Source: Saprospiraceae bacterium (lineage in GTDB: Bacteria; Bacteroidota; Bacteroidia; Chitinophagales; Saprospiraceae). Taken from it: DNA of 64,000 bases. The stretch is from positions 1-64,000 of the forward strand of contig JADKCC010000028.1 in NCBI GenBank assembly GCA_016714785.1, given 5' to 3'. The notes beneath the pieces were generated by a model, which did not search any database, was not told the origin of the DNA, and saw nothing but the letters and a program-made list of their open reading frames with translations. Of this stretch, positions 37,087 to 46,185 are shown piece by piece; position 1 is the first letter of the stretch, and each line of letters begins with the position of its first letter. The translations under genes were made by a program, and so were the position numbers.

Positions 37087-37328
37087 GGGTATCCGCGGCG
37101 GAGAGCCTTGTCTAACGAATATATTTGGGTTTCCGTGGCGGAGATAGGCGTAAAAACCGTAAAATTAGGGTATCCATTTTGGAGATGGTCATCTAAATCG
37201 TAAAATTGGGGCATCCATTTTGGATACCCTTAATTTACATGTATTTTGGGTAGTTCCGTGGCGGATACCCTTGGTATAGATAGAATTTGAGTAGTCCCGA
37301 TTTGGACACGCTTATCAAACCAATATTA
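37087..37328. repeat. Degenerate ~40-bp tandem repeat array, six units
   Basis: Units start with a 'gggtatcc/gggtttcc' word at 37087, 37127, 37168, 37209, 37248 and 37289 (periods 39-41). Each has an anchor of one of two kinds, CCGTGGCGGA or CCATTTTGGA, then an AT-rich remainder ending like 'aaaatt'. Two similar, weaker units may follow to 37400. A chance 69-codon minus-strand frame runs through it. Confidence 0.75.
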
Positions 37329-37585
37329 TTCCGCACCCCAACTTGGAGTTTGGTTTCAAGTTAATATTATTTGCCGCTCCAAATTGGGACAGAATAAAAT
37401 TTAGATTTTAGGTGCAATTTTTAAAGTTGTTGGTTGAGAAAATGGTCTTGAGCCTAAAAAGGATAATCATCACATTTAATTCCACTTTGTCAAATTAGTA
37501 TTTTAAAAAAATTGAGACTAAAAAAGGGGTTTCTTAGTCGCTAAAACTCCTTCGAAATGACCTCGTATTAGAGTTTAAGGTAGGG

Positions 37586-37624
37586 AGATGAAGGGAGTTC
37601 GACCTCGCCGAACTCCCTTCATCT
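37586..37624. repeat. Perfect 16-bp hairpin
   Basis: AGATGAAGGGAGTTCG (37586-37601) and CGAACTCCCTTCATCT (37609-37624) pair perfectly with a 7-nt loop. It lies 130 nt beyond the 3' end of the malic enzyme gene. There is no T-tract on either side, so RNA 3'-end stabilisation or a mobile hairpin element is as likely as termination. Confidence 0.65.
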
Positions 37625-37753
37625 TCCACTTTTCCTTAACAGCCTTGGCCATTTAGAACCACAGAGTGGTGAGAAAACTTATTTTATTCAAATAGGTCAA
37701 AGTAGATTTAAAAATTATTTTTTAGAATTTATTTAGGCTTATGTACTATTTAA

Positions 37754-40063
37754 TTACTTTGGGACATCTACTGCACCAAGTTTCTTTTCCCTTTCTTGTG
37801 CATCTACCACTGCAATGGTTGTCATATTGACTATTTCATCCACTCTTGCTCCCAACTGCACAATGTGTGCGGCGCCATCCATACCCATTAAGATGGGCCC
37901 TACCGATACAATATCACTTAGTTCCTTCATCATTTTATATGCAATATTGGCCGATGATAATTCTGGGAATATCAGTGCATTGACTTTTTTTCCTGCCAAT
38001 TTTGAAAAAGGAAAATGGTCTGTCATCATGTCTTTATTCAAAGCAAAGTCCGCTTGGATTTCGCCATCCACAATCAAAGTGGGATGGGTTGTATGCAATA
38101 TTTTGACGGCTTTGCTTACCTTGTCTGAAAGTTGGTGATCGGAAGTTCCAAAATTTGAATATGACAATAAGGCTATAGCTGGTTTTATACCAAACATGGA
38201 CATAGTCTCGGCTGTCATTTTGGTGATACAAGCCAATTCTTCGGCATTAGGATCTATATTTACTGCAGTATCAGATAAAAAAAGTGGCCCTTTAGGTGTC
38301 AACATCAGATTGGTGGCTGAGATGCGTTTTACCCCATCTTTACGGCCTATTACTTCCATCATGGGTTTGATCACACTGGCGTAGCTTCTGGTATAACCTG
38401 ATATCAAAGCATCTGCTTCCCCTTCTATGATCATCATAGCAGCAAAATAATTGCGTTCGAACATCAATGATTTTGCATCGTACAATTTGACCCCTTTACG
38501 TTGACGTTTGGTCCAATAGTCTTGGGCAAATTGCTCTCTTCTTTGTTTTTGATCATCATTTTTTGGATCTAAAATCAATACTTCCCCTTTGGTGAGTTCA
38601 AAACTGATTTCTTGCATCAATTCTTTTATGATATCTTTGTTGCCCAATAATATCGGTTTGCAAATCCCTTCATCGTAGGCAATTTGTGCTGCTTTTAATA
38701 CATCCAAATGATCTGCTTCGGCAAACACTACACGTTTTGGGTTTTCCTTTGCTTGATTGGTTAGTTTTTTGATCCATTTACTACCGCTTCCTAAGCGTTC
38801 GGCCAATTGCTCACGATACTTTTCCCAATCCTGAATTGGTTCCTTAGCGACGCCAGATTCTATAGCGGCTTTGGCTACAGCCACGGGCACTACTTCTATC
38901 AAACGGGTGTCAAATGGTTTGGGAATGATATAATCTCTACCAAAAGCAATGTGTTTTTCGCCGTAGGTTATATTTACTTGTTCGGGCACAGATTGTTTGG
39001 CCAAATCTGCCAATGCGTACACGGCTGCAATTTTCATTTCTTCATTGATAGTGCTAGCTCTAACATCTAGAGCACCTCTGAAAATATATGGAAAACCAAG
39101 CACATTATTGACTTGGTTGGGGAAGTCAGAACGTCCCGTAGCTAGGAGTACATCGTTTCGAGTCTCCATTGCCAGATGGTAATCTATCTCTGGATTGGGA
39201 TTGGCCAATGCAAAGACAATAGGGTTGGGGGCCATTTTTAGCAACATATCTGGAGTCAATATATCAGCTTTGGACAAACCTAAGAACATATCGGCTCCTG
39301 CTATGGCTTCGTCCAATGTATAAACGTCGATACTCGTAGCAAATTCTAATTTTTCATTAGAAAGATCGGTACGGTCTTTACGGATCACACCTTTACTGTC
39401 TAGCATAATCATATTGTTTGGGTTGATCCCCAGTTTTTTGTACAGTTGCGAACAAGAGATTGCGGCAGCACCGGCACCATTTATAACTATTTTTATATCA
39501 TTGAGCTTTTTTTCGAGGATTTCACAGGCATTCAACAATGCAGCTGCTGAAATAATGGCTGTACCGTGTTGGTCATCATGCATCAATGGAATATCCAATT
39601 CGGCTTTTAAACGTCTTTCTATTTCGAATGCTTCAGGCGCTTTGATATCTTCCAAATTGATACCTCCAAATGTTGGGGCAATGGCTTTGACTATTTGAAT
39701 AAACTTTTCTGGATCTTTTTCGTCAACTTCTATATCAAATACGTCGATGTCAGCAAAAATTTTAAATAATAATCCTTTGCCTTCCATAACGGGTTTGCTG
39801 GCTAAAGCACCAATATCTCCCAAACCCAATACAGCTGTACCATTGGATATGACCGCCACAAGATTACCTTTCGATGAGTATTTATAGGCATTATATGGAT
39901 TTTTCTCTATTTCCAAACAAGGTGCTGCAACACCTGGTGAATAAGCCAAAGCTAAATCACGTTGGGTAGCATGTTTTTTGGTAGGTACTACTGAAATTTT
40001 TCCTGGTTTCGGAAATTCATGATACAATAATGCGTCTTTGTTTAATTTTTCATTTGAAGACAT
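37754..40063 (-). CDS. maeB: NADP-dependent malic enzyme with phosphotransacetylase-like domain
   Basis: A 769-residue MaeB-type protein that decarboxylates malate to pyruvate with NADP. The N-terminal malic domain has 'KHATQRDLALAYSPGVAAP'; the Rossmann domain has 'VINGAGAAAISCSQLY'. After about residue 425 a phosphate acetyltransferase-like domain follows ('KRVVFAEADHLDVLKAAQ', 'VGPILMGMDGAAHIV'), a regulatory acetyl-CoA-binding fold in this family. ATG 40063 is preferred; a GTG two codons upstream is possible. Confidence 0.95.
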   Translation of the reverse strand: MSSNEKLNKDALLYHEFPKPGKISVVPTKKHATQRDLALAYSPGVAAPCLEIEKNPYNAYKYSSKGNLVAVISNGTAVLGLGDIGALASKPVMEGKGLLFKIFADIDVFDIEVDEKDPEKFIQIVKAIAPTFGGINLEDIKAPEAFEIERRLKAELDIPLMHDDQHGTAIISAAALLNACEILEKKLNDIKIVINGAGAAAISCSQLYKKLGINPNNMIMLDSKGVIRKDRTDLSNEKLEFATSIDVYTLDEAIAGADMFLGLSKADILTPDMLLKMAPNPIVFALANPNPEIDYHLAMETRNDVLLATGRSDFPNQVNNVLGFPYIFRGALDVRASTINEEMKIAAVYALADLAKQSVPEQVNITYGEKHIAFGRDYIIPKPFDTRLIEVVPVAVAKAAIESGVAKEPIQDWEKYREQLAERLGSGSKWIKKLTNQAKENPKRVVFAEADHLDVLKAAQIAYDEGICKPILLGNKDIIKELMQEISFELTKGEVLILDPKNDDQKQRREQFAQDYWTKRQRKGVKLYDAKSLMFERNYFAAMMIIEGEADALISGYTRSYASVIKPMMEVIGRKDGVKRISATNLMLTPKGPLFLSDTAVNIDPNAEELACITKMTAETMSMFGIKPAIALLSYSNFGTSDHQLSDKVSKAVKILHTTHPTLIVDGEIQADFALNKDMMTDHFPFSKLAGKKVNALIFPELSSANIAYKMMKELSDIVSVGPILMGMDGAAHIVQLGARVDEIVNMTTIAVVDAQEREKKLGAVDVPK

Positions 40064-40090
40064 AAACACTCAATTTTTGTTTTACAGCCG

Positions 40091-40098
40091 CAAAAGTA
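40091..40098 (-). promoter_or_regulatory. -7 promoter element for maeB
   Basis: On the minus strand TACTTTTG matches TAnnTTTG, 28 nt before the ATG at 40063. The remainder of the gap to 40442 is AT-rich and shows no gene. Confidence 0.5.
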
Positions 40099-40442
40099 GT
40101 TTAATTTTTAATTTATAAGACTGATTCATGTCATAATGCAATATTAGGCAGTATAAACGTATGTAAAATTATTTTCTTTGAGTATGTTAAAAAAGTTCCT
40201 TAGTTGCTAATCTATAGGTTATAGTTTTACCTATAAAAAAATTGAAAAAAGCCACTTTGTTGACTTAGTACCTTCAATAATTTATAGTTGAAATAGGGAT
40301 TTATCTTCCCTGTTCTTACTCAAATTTTGTCATTTTAAATCATGATTTTTTGAGAAAATGCTACAATGATAACATTGGTCAAATCAGAACTAAATACAAA
40401 ACAGTATTAACATTTGGGCAACAAATATTCTGAATATGGTTA

Positions 40443-41882
40443 CTAAAGGGTAAATATATTCGCTACAAAATTTTCATAAAAGTGCGTACCTGCATGTAAT
40501 CCAACTGATGCAAAAAATAAACAAATACCTAGGTCCTTCATGAAGTAGATGGCGCCATTATTGATGTAAGAATGTATGACTCCTAGCCCACCATACCGAC
40601 TGATTAATAGTGCAGCCAATAAAGGTCCCGCAGCAAACCCTAATTTAACTGGTACTGGCAAGGATGGTATCATGATAGGAATAGAGCCAATAATGATACC
40701 AATGACTAGTCCGCCAAAAAGCGATAAAAAATCAGGTTCTAACAACCTTTTTTCTGAGTTGCCTATTATTTTTTCCACTTCGGCTATGTCATCCTTTGTA
40801 CCTACCACTCTAAGTCTATCTCCATAAAACAGTTCTAAAGAAGGGCTGGCTAAAAGCTCCATGCCTGAGCGATACACTCGTGTGACTTTTAGACCAAATT
40901 TGTTAAATAGATCTAATTCCGAAAGTTTTTTATGCGAAGCTGATTTTCTTGTTACAAAAATTGTTTTAGTGACAATGTCGTTTTCGGATTCGATCTCTTG
41001 GTCTTGAGATTCCTTTCCTATTATACTCATAAATTGCTCCACACTCGCTGGGAGACCCACTACCATAACTACATCTCTTTCGTTCAGTTTGGTATCTAAT
41101 GTAGGTGAGAATACTTCCTTCGATTTGCTATGTTTAATTCTAGTAATTATCAGATCATTTAGGTTGTTCGCTTTCAAAATGTGGTAAATACTCTTACCAA
41201 ATATGTCAGGGTGTGACACTCTACATTTTTTACGTATAAGCAAGGACTGTTCTTGTTCTTTTTCAGTGGTTAAAAGTTGCAATTCATGATTCAAATCTAT
41301 TCTCAAAACTAACTTAGATAGTATAATCATCAGAATCACGCCTAGTACACCGAGAGGATAGGTGATGGCATAAGCTACGGCAGGATCTGCAAATATTCGA
41401 TCAGGAAATTGTGTTTGAATCTCATTTAAACTTGCTTTTGCCGCTCCTAATCCGGGCGTATTGGTTACGGATCCTGACATCAATCCTACTACGTTTTCTA
41501 TACCAATGTTGGCTACTTTATATAGGATGAAAGCGATCAATCCGCCTAGAAGTACCGTCGAAACGCTCAAGATATTAAATCGAATTCCTTCTTTTCGGAA
41601 GGATGAAAAAAAGGATGGCCCTACTTGAATACCGATAGCATAAACAAATAAAATTAAACCTAAATCTCTAATAAAAGTAGAAATGTCTGCCTCGATCGTA
41701 TAGCCAAAATGACCTAATGCGATACCTACAAACATGACAGCTGACACACCAAGGGATACACGTTTTATTTTTAAGCGTCCAGCAAATACACCTAAACCTA
41801 TTGTCAGTAATATGACAATTAAGGATTGTGTAATATCAGGCGACGTATCTGGAAGGAATAAGTTTTTAAACCAATCGAACAT
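40443..41882 (-). CDS. AspT/YidE-type transporter with RCK_C domains
   Basis: A 479-residue membrane protein from ATG 41882. Two hydrophobic halves (about residues 14-190 and 385-479), each with the duplicated 'GLxxG....PG' style, flank a cytoplasmic pair of TrkA-C (RCK_C) domains at about 200-375 ('NERDVVMVVGLPASVEQFM', 'FYGDRLRVVGTKDDIAEVE'). This is the aspartate:alanine exchanger (AspT)/YidE/YbjL architecture. 'SGSVTNTPGLGAAKAS' is a family hallmark. Substrate unknown. A 17-residue upstream extension seen in the open frame is unlikely to be used. Confidence 0.88.
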   Translation of the reverse strand: MFDWFKNLFLPDTSPDITQSLIVILLTIGLGVFAGRLKIKRVSLGVSAVMFVGIALGHFGYTIEADISTFIRDLGLILFVYAIGIQVGPSFFSSFRKEGIRFNILSVSTVLLGGLIAFILYKVANIGIENVVGLMSGSVTNTPGLGAAKASLNEIQTQFPDRIFADPAVAYAITYPLGVLGVILMIILSKLVLRIDLNHELQLLTTEKEQEQSLLIRKKCRVSHPDIFGKSIYHILKANNLNDLIITRIKHSKSKEVFSPTLDTKLNERDVVMVVGLPASVEQFMSIIGKESQDQEIESENDIVTKTIFVTRKSASHKKLSELDLFNKFGLKVTRVYRSGMELLASPSLELFYGDRLRVVGTKDDIAEVEKIIGNSEKRLLEPDFLSLFGGLVIGIIIGSIPIMIPSLPVPVKLGFAAGPLLAALLISRYGGLGVIHSYINNGAIYFMKDLGICLFFASVGLHAGTHFYENFVANIFTL

Positions 41883-42035
41883 GTTTTCTATTTTCAAAAC
41901 AAAGGTACAGCTTTTGTCATTAGTACAGTGCAAATAGAGCTATTAAATTCGAAAAGGCTTTTTAGGATATTCAATTATAGTGCTTTAGTATTTTCAAGCG
42001 CTCTTTATATATTAAATACTGTATGTTTAAGGCTA

Positions 42036-42062
42036 AACAAAAATGGCCATCCGAAGACAGCC
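42036..42062 (-). terminator. Intrinsic terminator of ndk with UUCG loop
   Basis: On the minus strand GGCTGTC-TTCG-GATGGCC (stem with two G-T pairs, stable cUUCGg tetraloop) is followed by ATTTTTGTTT. It lies just after the ndk stop. Confidence 0.75.
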
Positions 42063-42090
42063 ATAGTTATTTATTGTATTTTAAGTGCGA

Positions 42091-42513
42091 TTATGCGAAT
42101 ACTTCCGTCCCCGCAAAGTGGAATGATGCTTCAATACCTGCATTTTCATCACTATCTGATCCGTGTACTGCATTTTCACCGATATTTTTAGCAAATCTTG
42201 CTCTGATGGTTCCAGGTGCAGCTTCAGCAGGATTGGTAGCGCCGATCAATTTTCTAAAGTCCTCTACAGCATTATCTTTTTCAAGGATTGCTGCTACGAT
42301 AGGTCCTGAAGACATAAACTCAACCAATTCACCATAAAATGGTCTTGCGCTGTGTACTGCATAAAACTCACCTGCTTTCTCTGCTGATAATTTGGTGTAC
42401 TTCATGGCTACGATTTTGAAACCAGCTTCATTGATTTGAGCTAAAATTGCACCTATGTGACCTGACGCTACTGCATCTGGTTTGATCATTGTAAATGTTC
42501 TTTTTCCTGACAT
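42091..42513 (-). CDS. ndk: Nucleoside diphosphate kinase
   Basis: A 140-residue NDK that transfers phosphate from ATP to nucleoside diphosphates through a phosphohistidine. The catalytic His117 lies in 'NAVHGSDS', the exact family motif; 'TFTMIKPDAV' at the N-terminus and 'GATNPAEAAPGTIR' are also typical. Length is standard. It is divergent from nrnA, with both promoters in the shared intergenic region, and has its own terminator. Confidence 0.97.
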   Translation of the reverse strand: MSGKRTFTMIKPDAVASGHIGAILAQINEAGFKIVAMKYTKLSAEKAGEFYAVHSARPFYGELVEFMSSGPIVAAILEKDNAVEDFRKLIGATNPAEAAPGTIRARFAKNIGENAVHGSDSDENAGIEASFHFAGTEVFA

Positions 42514-42551
42514 TTTATATAATTTTAAATTTGGAATTCTGAAAAACGGTG

Positions 42552-42559
42552 CAAAAGTA
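42552..42559 (-). promoter_or_regulatory. -7 promoter element for ndk
   Basis: On the minus strand TACTTTTG matches TAnnTTTG, about 39 nt before the ndk ATG; 'tactttTGCACC' resembles the nrnA promoter on the other strand. Confidence 0.55.
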
Positions 42560-42600
42560 TAAAATCATATTTCATATCTGACGAAAAAACAGAAAAAAAT

Positions 42601-42631
42601 TTTGACATTTCCGAAATATTGTGGACTTTTG
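42601..42631 (+). promoter_or_regulatory. nrnA promoter with -33 and -7 elements
   Basis: TTTG at 42601-42604 is followed after 19 nt by GACTTTTG at 42624-42631 (one mismatch to TAnnTTTG). The spacing is the Bacteroidota optimum. The start codon at 42640 is only 8 nt further, so the leader is very short, and the GTG at 42619 cannot be the start if this promoter is used. Confidence 0.65.
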
Positions 42632-42639
42632 CACCCAAT

Positions 42640-43647
42640 ATGACAGAAGAAATTCAACAACTCAAACAATTATTATCCTTCCCCAAGGAAATCACCATCG
42701 TGACGCACCGCAATCCGGATGGGGACGCTATAGGATCTTCTATGGGATTGGCGGGATATTTGCAAAAGTTGCACCATAATGTAAAAGTAATATTCCCGAG
42801 TGAATATCCTGCAGGATATGGTTTTGTGCAAGGGGTACAACGCGCTATCGTTTTTGACTTGGATCAAAATGCAGCACGTCAAGCCATTGAAAAGTGTGAT
42901 GTAATATTTTGTTTAGATTTTAATGGTCTTGATCGAGTAGATAAGCTGGGAGAGAGTATTCAGTTTTCGAAAGCTAAAAAAGTTTTGATCGACCATCATT
43001 TGGATCCCGAACCATTTACCGATATAGAGTTTTCGGATACCGCTGCGAGTAGTACATGCGAGTTGGTATTCAAAGTCATAGACGAGATGGGCGACCGAGC
43101 CAAAATCGATGCAGCAACAGGAGAATGTTTGTTTACAGGTTTAATAACAGATACAGGATCTTTTAGATATGGCACAAGACCTTATACTTATGAGGTAGCG
43201 GCTGCTTTGAAGGAAATAGGAGTAGATGATTATCGTCTTGCTGACAAGATTTTTAATTCGCAAAAGGTAAAACACCTTAGATTGTTGGGGCATTGTCTTG
43301 CCAATAGGATGGAAATCATGGATGATTATGGCGTAGGCATTATGTGGCTTACTAGAAAAGATTATACTGATTTTGATATACAACGAGGTGATACAGAAGG
43401 GATAGTCAATTATATGCTCATGATAGAGAATATCAAAGTGGCTGCATTCATCCTAGAGCAACCAAGCATCATAAAAATATCACTAAGAAGCAAAGGGGAT
43501 ATATCCGTGCAAGAAATTGCTCAAAAATATTTCAATGGTGGAGGACATAAAAATGCTTCGGGTGGAGGTGTGTATGCCAGTCTTAAAGACATCAAAGATA
43601 AAGTCAGAAAGGTAATGCCTGAATACCTTCCTAAACTAAACAAATAA
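42640..43647 (+). CDS. nrnA: Bifunctional oligoribonuclease/pAp phosphatase NrnA
   Basis: A 335-residue DHH/DHHA1 protein. The phosphoesterase motifs are 'THRNPDGDAIGSS' near residue 20, 'FCLDFNGLDR' near 90, the DHH motif in 'LIDHHLDPEP' near 117 and 'FTGLITDTGSFRY'; the C-terminal DHHA1 domain has 'GGGHKNASGG'. NrnA degrades RNA di- to pentanucleotides and dephosphorylates pAp, using Mn2+. ATG 42640 is chosen over GTG 42619 because of the promoter position. The FKBP gene follows 46 nt downstream. Confidence 0.94.
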   Translation: MTEEIQQLKQLLSFPKEITIVTHRNPDGDAIGSSMGLAGYLQKLHHNVKVIFPSEYPAGYGFVQGVQRAIVFDLDQNAARQAIEKCDVIFCLDFNGLDRVDKLGESIQFSKAKKVLIDHHLDPEPFTDIEFSDTAASSTCELVFKVIDEMGDRAKIDAATGECLFTGLITDTGSFRYGTRPYTYEVAAALKEIGVDDYRLADKIFNSQKVKHLRLLGHCLANRMEIMDDYGVGIMWLTRKDYTDFDIQRGDTEGIVNYMLMIENIKVAAFILEQPSIIKISLRSKGDISVQEIAQKYFNGGGHKNASGGGVYASLKDIKDKVRKVMPEYLPKLNK

Positions 43648-43693
43648 TAAAAAGTAATTATTAATTTATTTAATCCAATAATATTTAAACACA

Positions 43694-44590
43694 ATGAAAT
43701 TTAATTTTTTCGCATTATTGACAGCTTTTTCGTTTTTGATTATATCCTGTAAGCCTTCTGTTACCACATCTAAGACTCCTAGTGGGTATGAATATTCTAT
43801 ACTTACAGAAGGAACAGGCGAAGGAGCGAAAACAGACGATTATGTCTTTTTTACAGCTAAAATAACAGGTAGTGACAGTGTTGTTATCAATGAAATAGGG
43901 GAAGGACCACAAATGCCAAGCCTTCAAATACCAGCGGAATTTGCCAAAGGTAAAGAAGCTAATCCAATCCTTGAAATGTTAAATGGGGCAAAAGTAGGTA
44001 GTGTTTATAAATTAGTTATGCCTATGGATTCATTTCCACAAGCTTCTCCTGAAATGGCAAAATTGAAATTTATGGAGTACGAAATTGGGGTTAAAAAAAT
44101 ATTGAACAAAGAACAATATGAGAAGTATCAGGCTGACCAACAAGCTGAAATGCAAGCAAAAGCTGCTGCAAATCAAGAAAAATTACCCGCAATAGAAGAA
44201 TTAGTTAAAACTACTTTAGCTGATTATAAAGCTGGGAAATTGGAAACAAAAGCTACTGAATCTGGGCTCAAATATTACGTTGTCAAAGCTGGCGAAGGTG
44301 CAAATGCTATGAAAAGCCAATCGGTGACTGTCAATTATTACGGAACACTCATGGACGGAACAATGTTTGACAACTCATTCCAAAGGGGCCAGTCATTTCC
44401 TTTTACTTTAGGTACAGGTCAAGTGATCAAAGGATGGGATGAAGGTATAGCTCAATTGAATAAAGGAACCAAAGCATTTTTATTTATACCAGCTGCTTTA
44501 GGTTACGGAGAGGCAGGTAGCCCACCAGTGATTCCAGCAAATTCAGACCTTATGTTCTATGTTGAGTTAGAAGATATTACTGGTAAATAA
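43694..44590 (+). CDS. FKBP-type peptidyl-prolyl isomerase lipoprotein
   Basis: A 298-residue lipoprotein (lipobox 'FLIISC') with two FKBP-like domains: a degenerate one (about residues 30-140) and a complete C-terminal one (about 190-295) with 'VTVNYYGTLMDGTMFDNS', 'KGWDEGIAQLNKGTKAFLFI' and 'LGYGEAGSPPVIPANSDL'. They are joined by a helical Gln/Ala-rich linker. It would help fold proteins in the periplasm as a cis-trans prolyl isomerase. A strong terminator follows. Confidence 0.92.
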   Translation: MKFNFFALLTAFSFLIISCKPSVTTSKTPSGYEYSILTEGTGEGAKTDDYVFFTAKITGSDSVVINEIGEGPQMPSLQIPAEFAKGKEANPILEMLNGAKVGSVYKLVMPMDSFPQASPEMAKLKFMEYEIGVKKILNKEQYEKYQADQQAEMQAKAAANQEKLPAIEELVKTTLADYKAGKLETKATESGLKYYVVKAGEGANAMKSQSVTVNYYGTLMDGTMFDNSFQRGQSFPFTLGTGQVIKGWDEGIAQLNKGTKAFLFIPAALGYGEAGSPPVIPANSDLMFYVELEDITGK

Positions 44591-44612
44591 CCAAACGATA
44601 TAAACTTTAATG

Positions 44613-44652
44613 CCGGATTTTGGGTTATAACTCCGAAATCCGGTTTTTTTTT
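44613..44652 (+). terminator. Intrinsic terminator after the FKBP gene
   Basis: CCGGATTT (44613-44620) pairs with AAATCCGG (44636-44643), and a T9-T10 run follows. It separates the FKBP gene from prfB. Confidence 0.8.
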
Positions 44653-44675
44653 AATCATTTTAAACATGCAGGGCA

Positions 44676-45756
44676 ATGACCAATGAACAGTTAGCTGATA
44701 TCAGGGTGCGATTGACATCGGTAAGGAGGTATCTTTGACGTCGATCACCGCAAAATCCAAATAGAAGAACAAGAACAACTATCGCTAGATCCTACATTTT
44801 GGCAGGATCCAGAAAAAGCTGAAGCTATATTAAAGCAACTAAAAGACAACAAGAAGTGGGTAGAAAAATATCAAATGCTCGAAACATCTGCAGATGATGT
44901 AGAAGTACTGCTAGAGTTCCAAAAAGAAGGTATGGCTACTGAAGTGGAAGTAGATGAAAAGTACAATGAACTTTTGGCCTATCTGGATGATATTGAATTC
45001 AGGACTACACTGGACAAACCAGAAGATTTGTTAAGTTGTACGCTTGAAATCAATGCAGGAGCAGGTGGAACAGAAGCTTGTGACTGGACATCTATGCTCA
45101 TCAGAATGTTTATCATGTGGGCAGAGAAAAGCGGATATAAAGTTACCGAATTGGATAGGGTAGATGGTGATGTAGCAGGTATCAAATCTGTATCCATAGA
45201 GATAGATGGTGAGTATGCTTACGGTATGCTTAAAGGAGAAAATGGGGTACATCGTTTGGTTAGAGTAAGTCCTTTCAATTCGCAAGGCAAACGCATGACA
45301 TCCTTTGCATCGGTTTTTGTACATCCCATGATCGATGACACAATAGACATAGTCATCAATCCCGCAGATATAGAGTGGGACACATTCAGAGCGCAAGGTG
45401 CTGGAGGTCAAAATGTCAATAAAGTAGAAACTGCCGTAAGGATCAAACACATTCCTACAGGTATTGCCATTCAATGCCAAGAAGCTAGATCTCAACACAT
45501 GAATAGAGATAAAGCCATGCAAATGTTGAAATCTCGACTATATGAGATCGAGCTAGAAAAACAACGTGCAGAACGAGATAAGATAGAAGCACAAAAGATG
45601 AAAAATGAATGGGGATCTCAGATAAGGTCTTATGTACTAGATGACAGACGTGTCAAAGATCACCGTACAAGTTTTGAATCTCGAAATACCGATGCCGTTT
45701 TGGATGGTGGCTTAGATGGATTTCTCAAAGCATTTTTGATGTGGGATGGCAATTAA
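44676..45756 (+). CDS. prfB: Peptide chain release factor 2, programmed +1 frameshift
   Basis: RF2 reads UGA and UAA stop codons. The first 20 codons (44676-44735) end at an in-frame TGA (44736-44738). Ribosomes then slip +1 on CTT-T and continue at GAC (44737) to the stop at 45756, giving about 359 residues. The tripeptide anticodon is SPF ('VRVSPFNSQGKR') and the peptidyl hydrolysis motif is GGQ ('GAGGQNVNKVE'). The VOC gene downstream overlaps by 11 nt. The frameshift is normal biology and must not be read as a pseudogene. Confidence 0.96.
44724..44739 (+). promoter_or_regulatory. RF2 programmed frameshift site
   Basis: AGGAGG-TAT-CTT-TGA-C: an internal Shine-Dalgarno-like AGGAGG three bases before the CTTTGAC slippery site, the same layout as the E. 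coli prfB site. Low RF2 slows termination at UGA and favours +1 slippage, giving autoregulation. Confidence 0.95.
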
Positions 45757-46126
45757 AATAAAACATCTCGAACATTATGCTATTGCTGTAAATGACTTAG
45801 CAAGAAGCTTAAATTTTTACCATGATATATTGGGTTTGGGTATTTTGCCTAGACCCAATTTTGATTTTGAAGGTGCTTGGTTGGACTGTGGTAATGGCAT
45901 GTCCTTACACTTGATTGCGCAAGTAGATACGGCACCAATATTTTCAGGTAGTAGGCATCTTCATTTTGCTTTTGCCGTTGATGATTTAATGGCTACCAAG
46001 GAAATACTAATCGGAGCAGGAATAGTTATCGCTAAAGACATAAAGCCAAGACCAGATGGTGTGCTGCAAATGTTTATACAAGACCCAGACGGCTATTTTT
46101 TGGAATTGACAGAGCTTTATATATAA
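45746..46126 (+). CDS. VOC/glyoxalase-fold family protein
   Basis: A 126-residue vicinal-oxygen-chelate protein. It begins 'HLEHYAIAVNDLARSLNFYH', the classic VOC entry with a metal-ligand His, and ends 'MFIQDPDGYFLELTELYI' with the conserved Glu of the second betaalphabeta unit. Other candidate ligands are in 'MSLHLIAQ' and 'HLHFAFAVDD'. Lactoylglutathione lyase, fosfomycin-type or methylmalonyl-CoA epimerase-like activity cannot be told apart. It overlaps prfB by 11 nt and is probably translated from the same mRNA. Confidence 0.85.
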   Translation: MAIKIKHLEHYAIAVNDLARSLNFYHDILGLGILPRPNFDFEGAWLDCGNGMSLHLIAQVDTAPIFSGSRHLHFAFAVDDLMATKEILIGAGIVIAKDIKPRPDGVLQMFIQDPDGYFLELTELYI

Positions 46127-46185
46127 GCTTTCAAAAGTTGTTCAATTTCTTTCTCGAAGAGAGTATCTTTTTCTCCTTTTGAATA

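Noticed and set aside
37005..37214. 69-residue minus-strand ORF
   Set aside because: It is the translation of the degenerate 40-bp tandem array and shows its periodicity, with no independent coding sign.
44736..44738. prfB read as a pseudogene because of TGA after codon 20
   Set aside because: The AGGAGG and CTTTGAC layout is the known RF2 programmed frameshift site.
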